Translations under genes and position numbers: made by a program
Assembly (NCBI RefSeq): GCF_029968015.1
Contig: NZ_JASCIS010000014.1
Span: 62,001-126,000 of the forward strand
DNA: 64,000 bases
Direction of reading: 5' to 3'
Origin: Streptomyces luteolus
GTDB lineage: Bacteria; Actinomycetota; Actinomycetes; Streptomycetales; Streptomycetaceae
Notes under the pieces: generated by a model
The model's input: only the letters and a program-made list of their open reading frames with translations
Told to the model about the DNA's origin: nothing
The model's database searches: none
In this document: positions 63,482 through 64,000 of the stretch, piece by piece
Layout of the letters: each line of letters opens with the position of its first letter
Position numbering within the stretch: the stretch's first letter is position 1

Positions 63482-64000
63482 ATGCACCCGACCCCCAACG
63501 ACAGGGACGACGCCGAGCTCCAGGAGTTCGGCTACCGTCCCGAGCTCAAGCGCACCCTCGGCAACTTCCATACGTTCGCCGCAGGCATCAGCTACATCTC
63601 CATCCTCACCGGCACCTTCCAGCTCTTCTACTTCGGCTACGCGAACGGCGGCCCCGCCTACTGGTGGTCCTGGCCCATGGTGTTCGTCGGCCAGTTCATG
63701 GTGGCCCTCTGCTTCGCGGAGCTGGCCGCCCGCTACCCGGTCGCCGGTTCGGTCTACAACTGGGCGAAGAAGGTGGGCAATCCGCACGTCGGCTGGCTCG
63801 CGGGCTGGATGATGCTGCTCGCCTCGGTCGTGTCGATCGCGGCCGTCGCCCTCGCCTACCAGCTGACGCTGCCGCAGATCTCGTCGTTCTTCCAGTTCGT
63901 CGGCGACGGCACGGGCCGGTACGACGTGGCCACCAACGCGGTGCTCCTGGCCGCCGTGCTGATCCTGTTCACCACGCTCGTCAACGCCTTCGGCGTGAAG
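63482..64000 (+). CDS. APC-family permease (N-terminal part)
   Basis: The 173 codons present begin MHPTPNDRDDAELQEFGY, then LKRTLGNFHTFAAGISYISI and VALCFAELAARYPVAGSVYNWAKKVG. This is an APC-superfamily amino acid or amine permease with about five membrane segments before the window ends. It follows the aldehyde dehydrogenase by 123 bases on the same strand and may import choline, ethanolamine, betaine-like amines or an amino acid for this pathway. AGGAGA precedes the ATG. Confidence 0.88.
   Translation, partial: MHPTPNDRDDAELQEFGYRPELKRTLGNFHTFAAGISYISILTGTFQLFYFGYANGGPAYWWSWPMVFVGQFMVALCFAELAARYPVAGSVYNWAKKVGNPHVGWLAGWMMLLASVVSIAAVALAYQLTLPQISSFFQFVGDGTGRYDVATNAVLLAAVLILFTTLVNAFGVK

Overview
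The window reads as chromosomal DNA of a high-G+C actinomycete, almost certainly a Streptomyces. Evidence for this is the very high G+C with G/C-ending codons, frequent GTG starts, AGGAG-type ribosome sites, mycothiol-dependent formaldehyde dehydrogenase, a resuscitation-promoting-factor-type wall enzyme, several FadR/LacI/TetR/IclR regulators and GC-rich intergenic repeats. No rRNA, tRNA, CRISPR array, prophage or intact insertion sequence was recognised. All assignments come from reading the sequence and from family knowledge; no database search was run.

Layout. 1-1440: a PAS/phosphatase-type regulator fragment, a GC-rich repeat and a proline-rich lipoprotein. 1573-3015: a lipase-maturation-factor-like membrane protein. 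3003-11919: an L-fucose oxidation operon on the minus strand (ABC importer, L-fuconate dehydratase, SDR, aldo-keto reductase, mutarotase, lactonase) facing its FadR-type regulator. A secreted GH29 alpha-L-fucosidase at 16052-17614 completes the set, and similar operator-like sites lie before the importer, the regulator and the fucosidase. Between them sit a TetR regulator, an APC permease and a YtcJ-type amidohydrolase. 17874-24143: an amidase, two very small proteins, a degenerate HD-domain protein, an SDR with a zinc-knuckle N-terminus and a WS/DGAT acyltransferase.

24488-26894 is the most unusual locus: an FHA-like protein followed after 13 bases by a membrane Ser/Thr kinase whose extracellular part is a lytic-transglycosylase-like domain. 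27505-36317 is a sugar locus: a secreted PA14-GH2 glycosidase facing a LacI regulator and a four-gene importer of the YtfQ/YtfR/YtfT/YjfF type, which suggests galactofuranose use. Both promoter regions carry a nearly identical 14-bp operator, and the two permease genes are joined by an 18-codon mini-ORF with ATGA overlaps at both ends.

36.5-46.7 kb holds a siderophore-reductase-like protein, a DMT transporter, an Rpf-LysM-M23 wall hydrolase, an esterase, an ABC exporter and a cluster of decayed genes. The decayed genes include a cobalamin riboswitch whose 3' half lies in reverse orientation beside a truncated binding-protein gene. 47-54 kb holds an SPFH/NAD-kinase-like pair, a Tat-exported phospholipase C, an MscS channel and a VanZ protein.

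54.1-64 kb is a glycine-betaine catabolic cluster: ferredoxin reductase, Rieske ferredoxin, IclR regulator, mycothiol formaldehyde dehydrogenase, dimethylglycine oxidase-like enzyme, betaine monooxygenase-like Rieske oxygenase, betaine-aldehyde dehydrogenase and the start of an APC permease. Betaine aldehyde would be oxidised to betaine and demethylated stepwise, and the formaldehyde released would be removed by the mycothiol enzyme.
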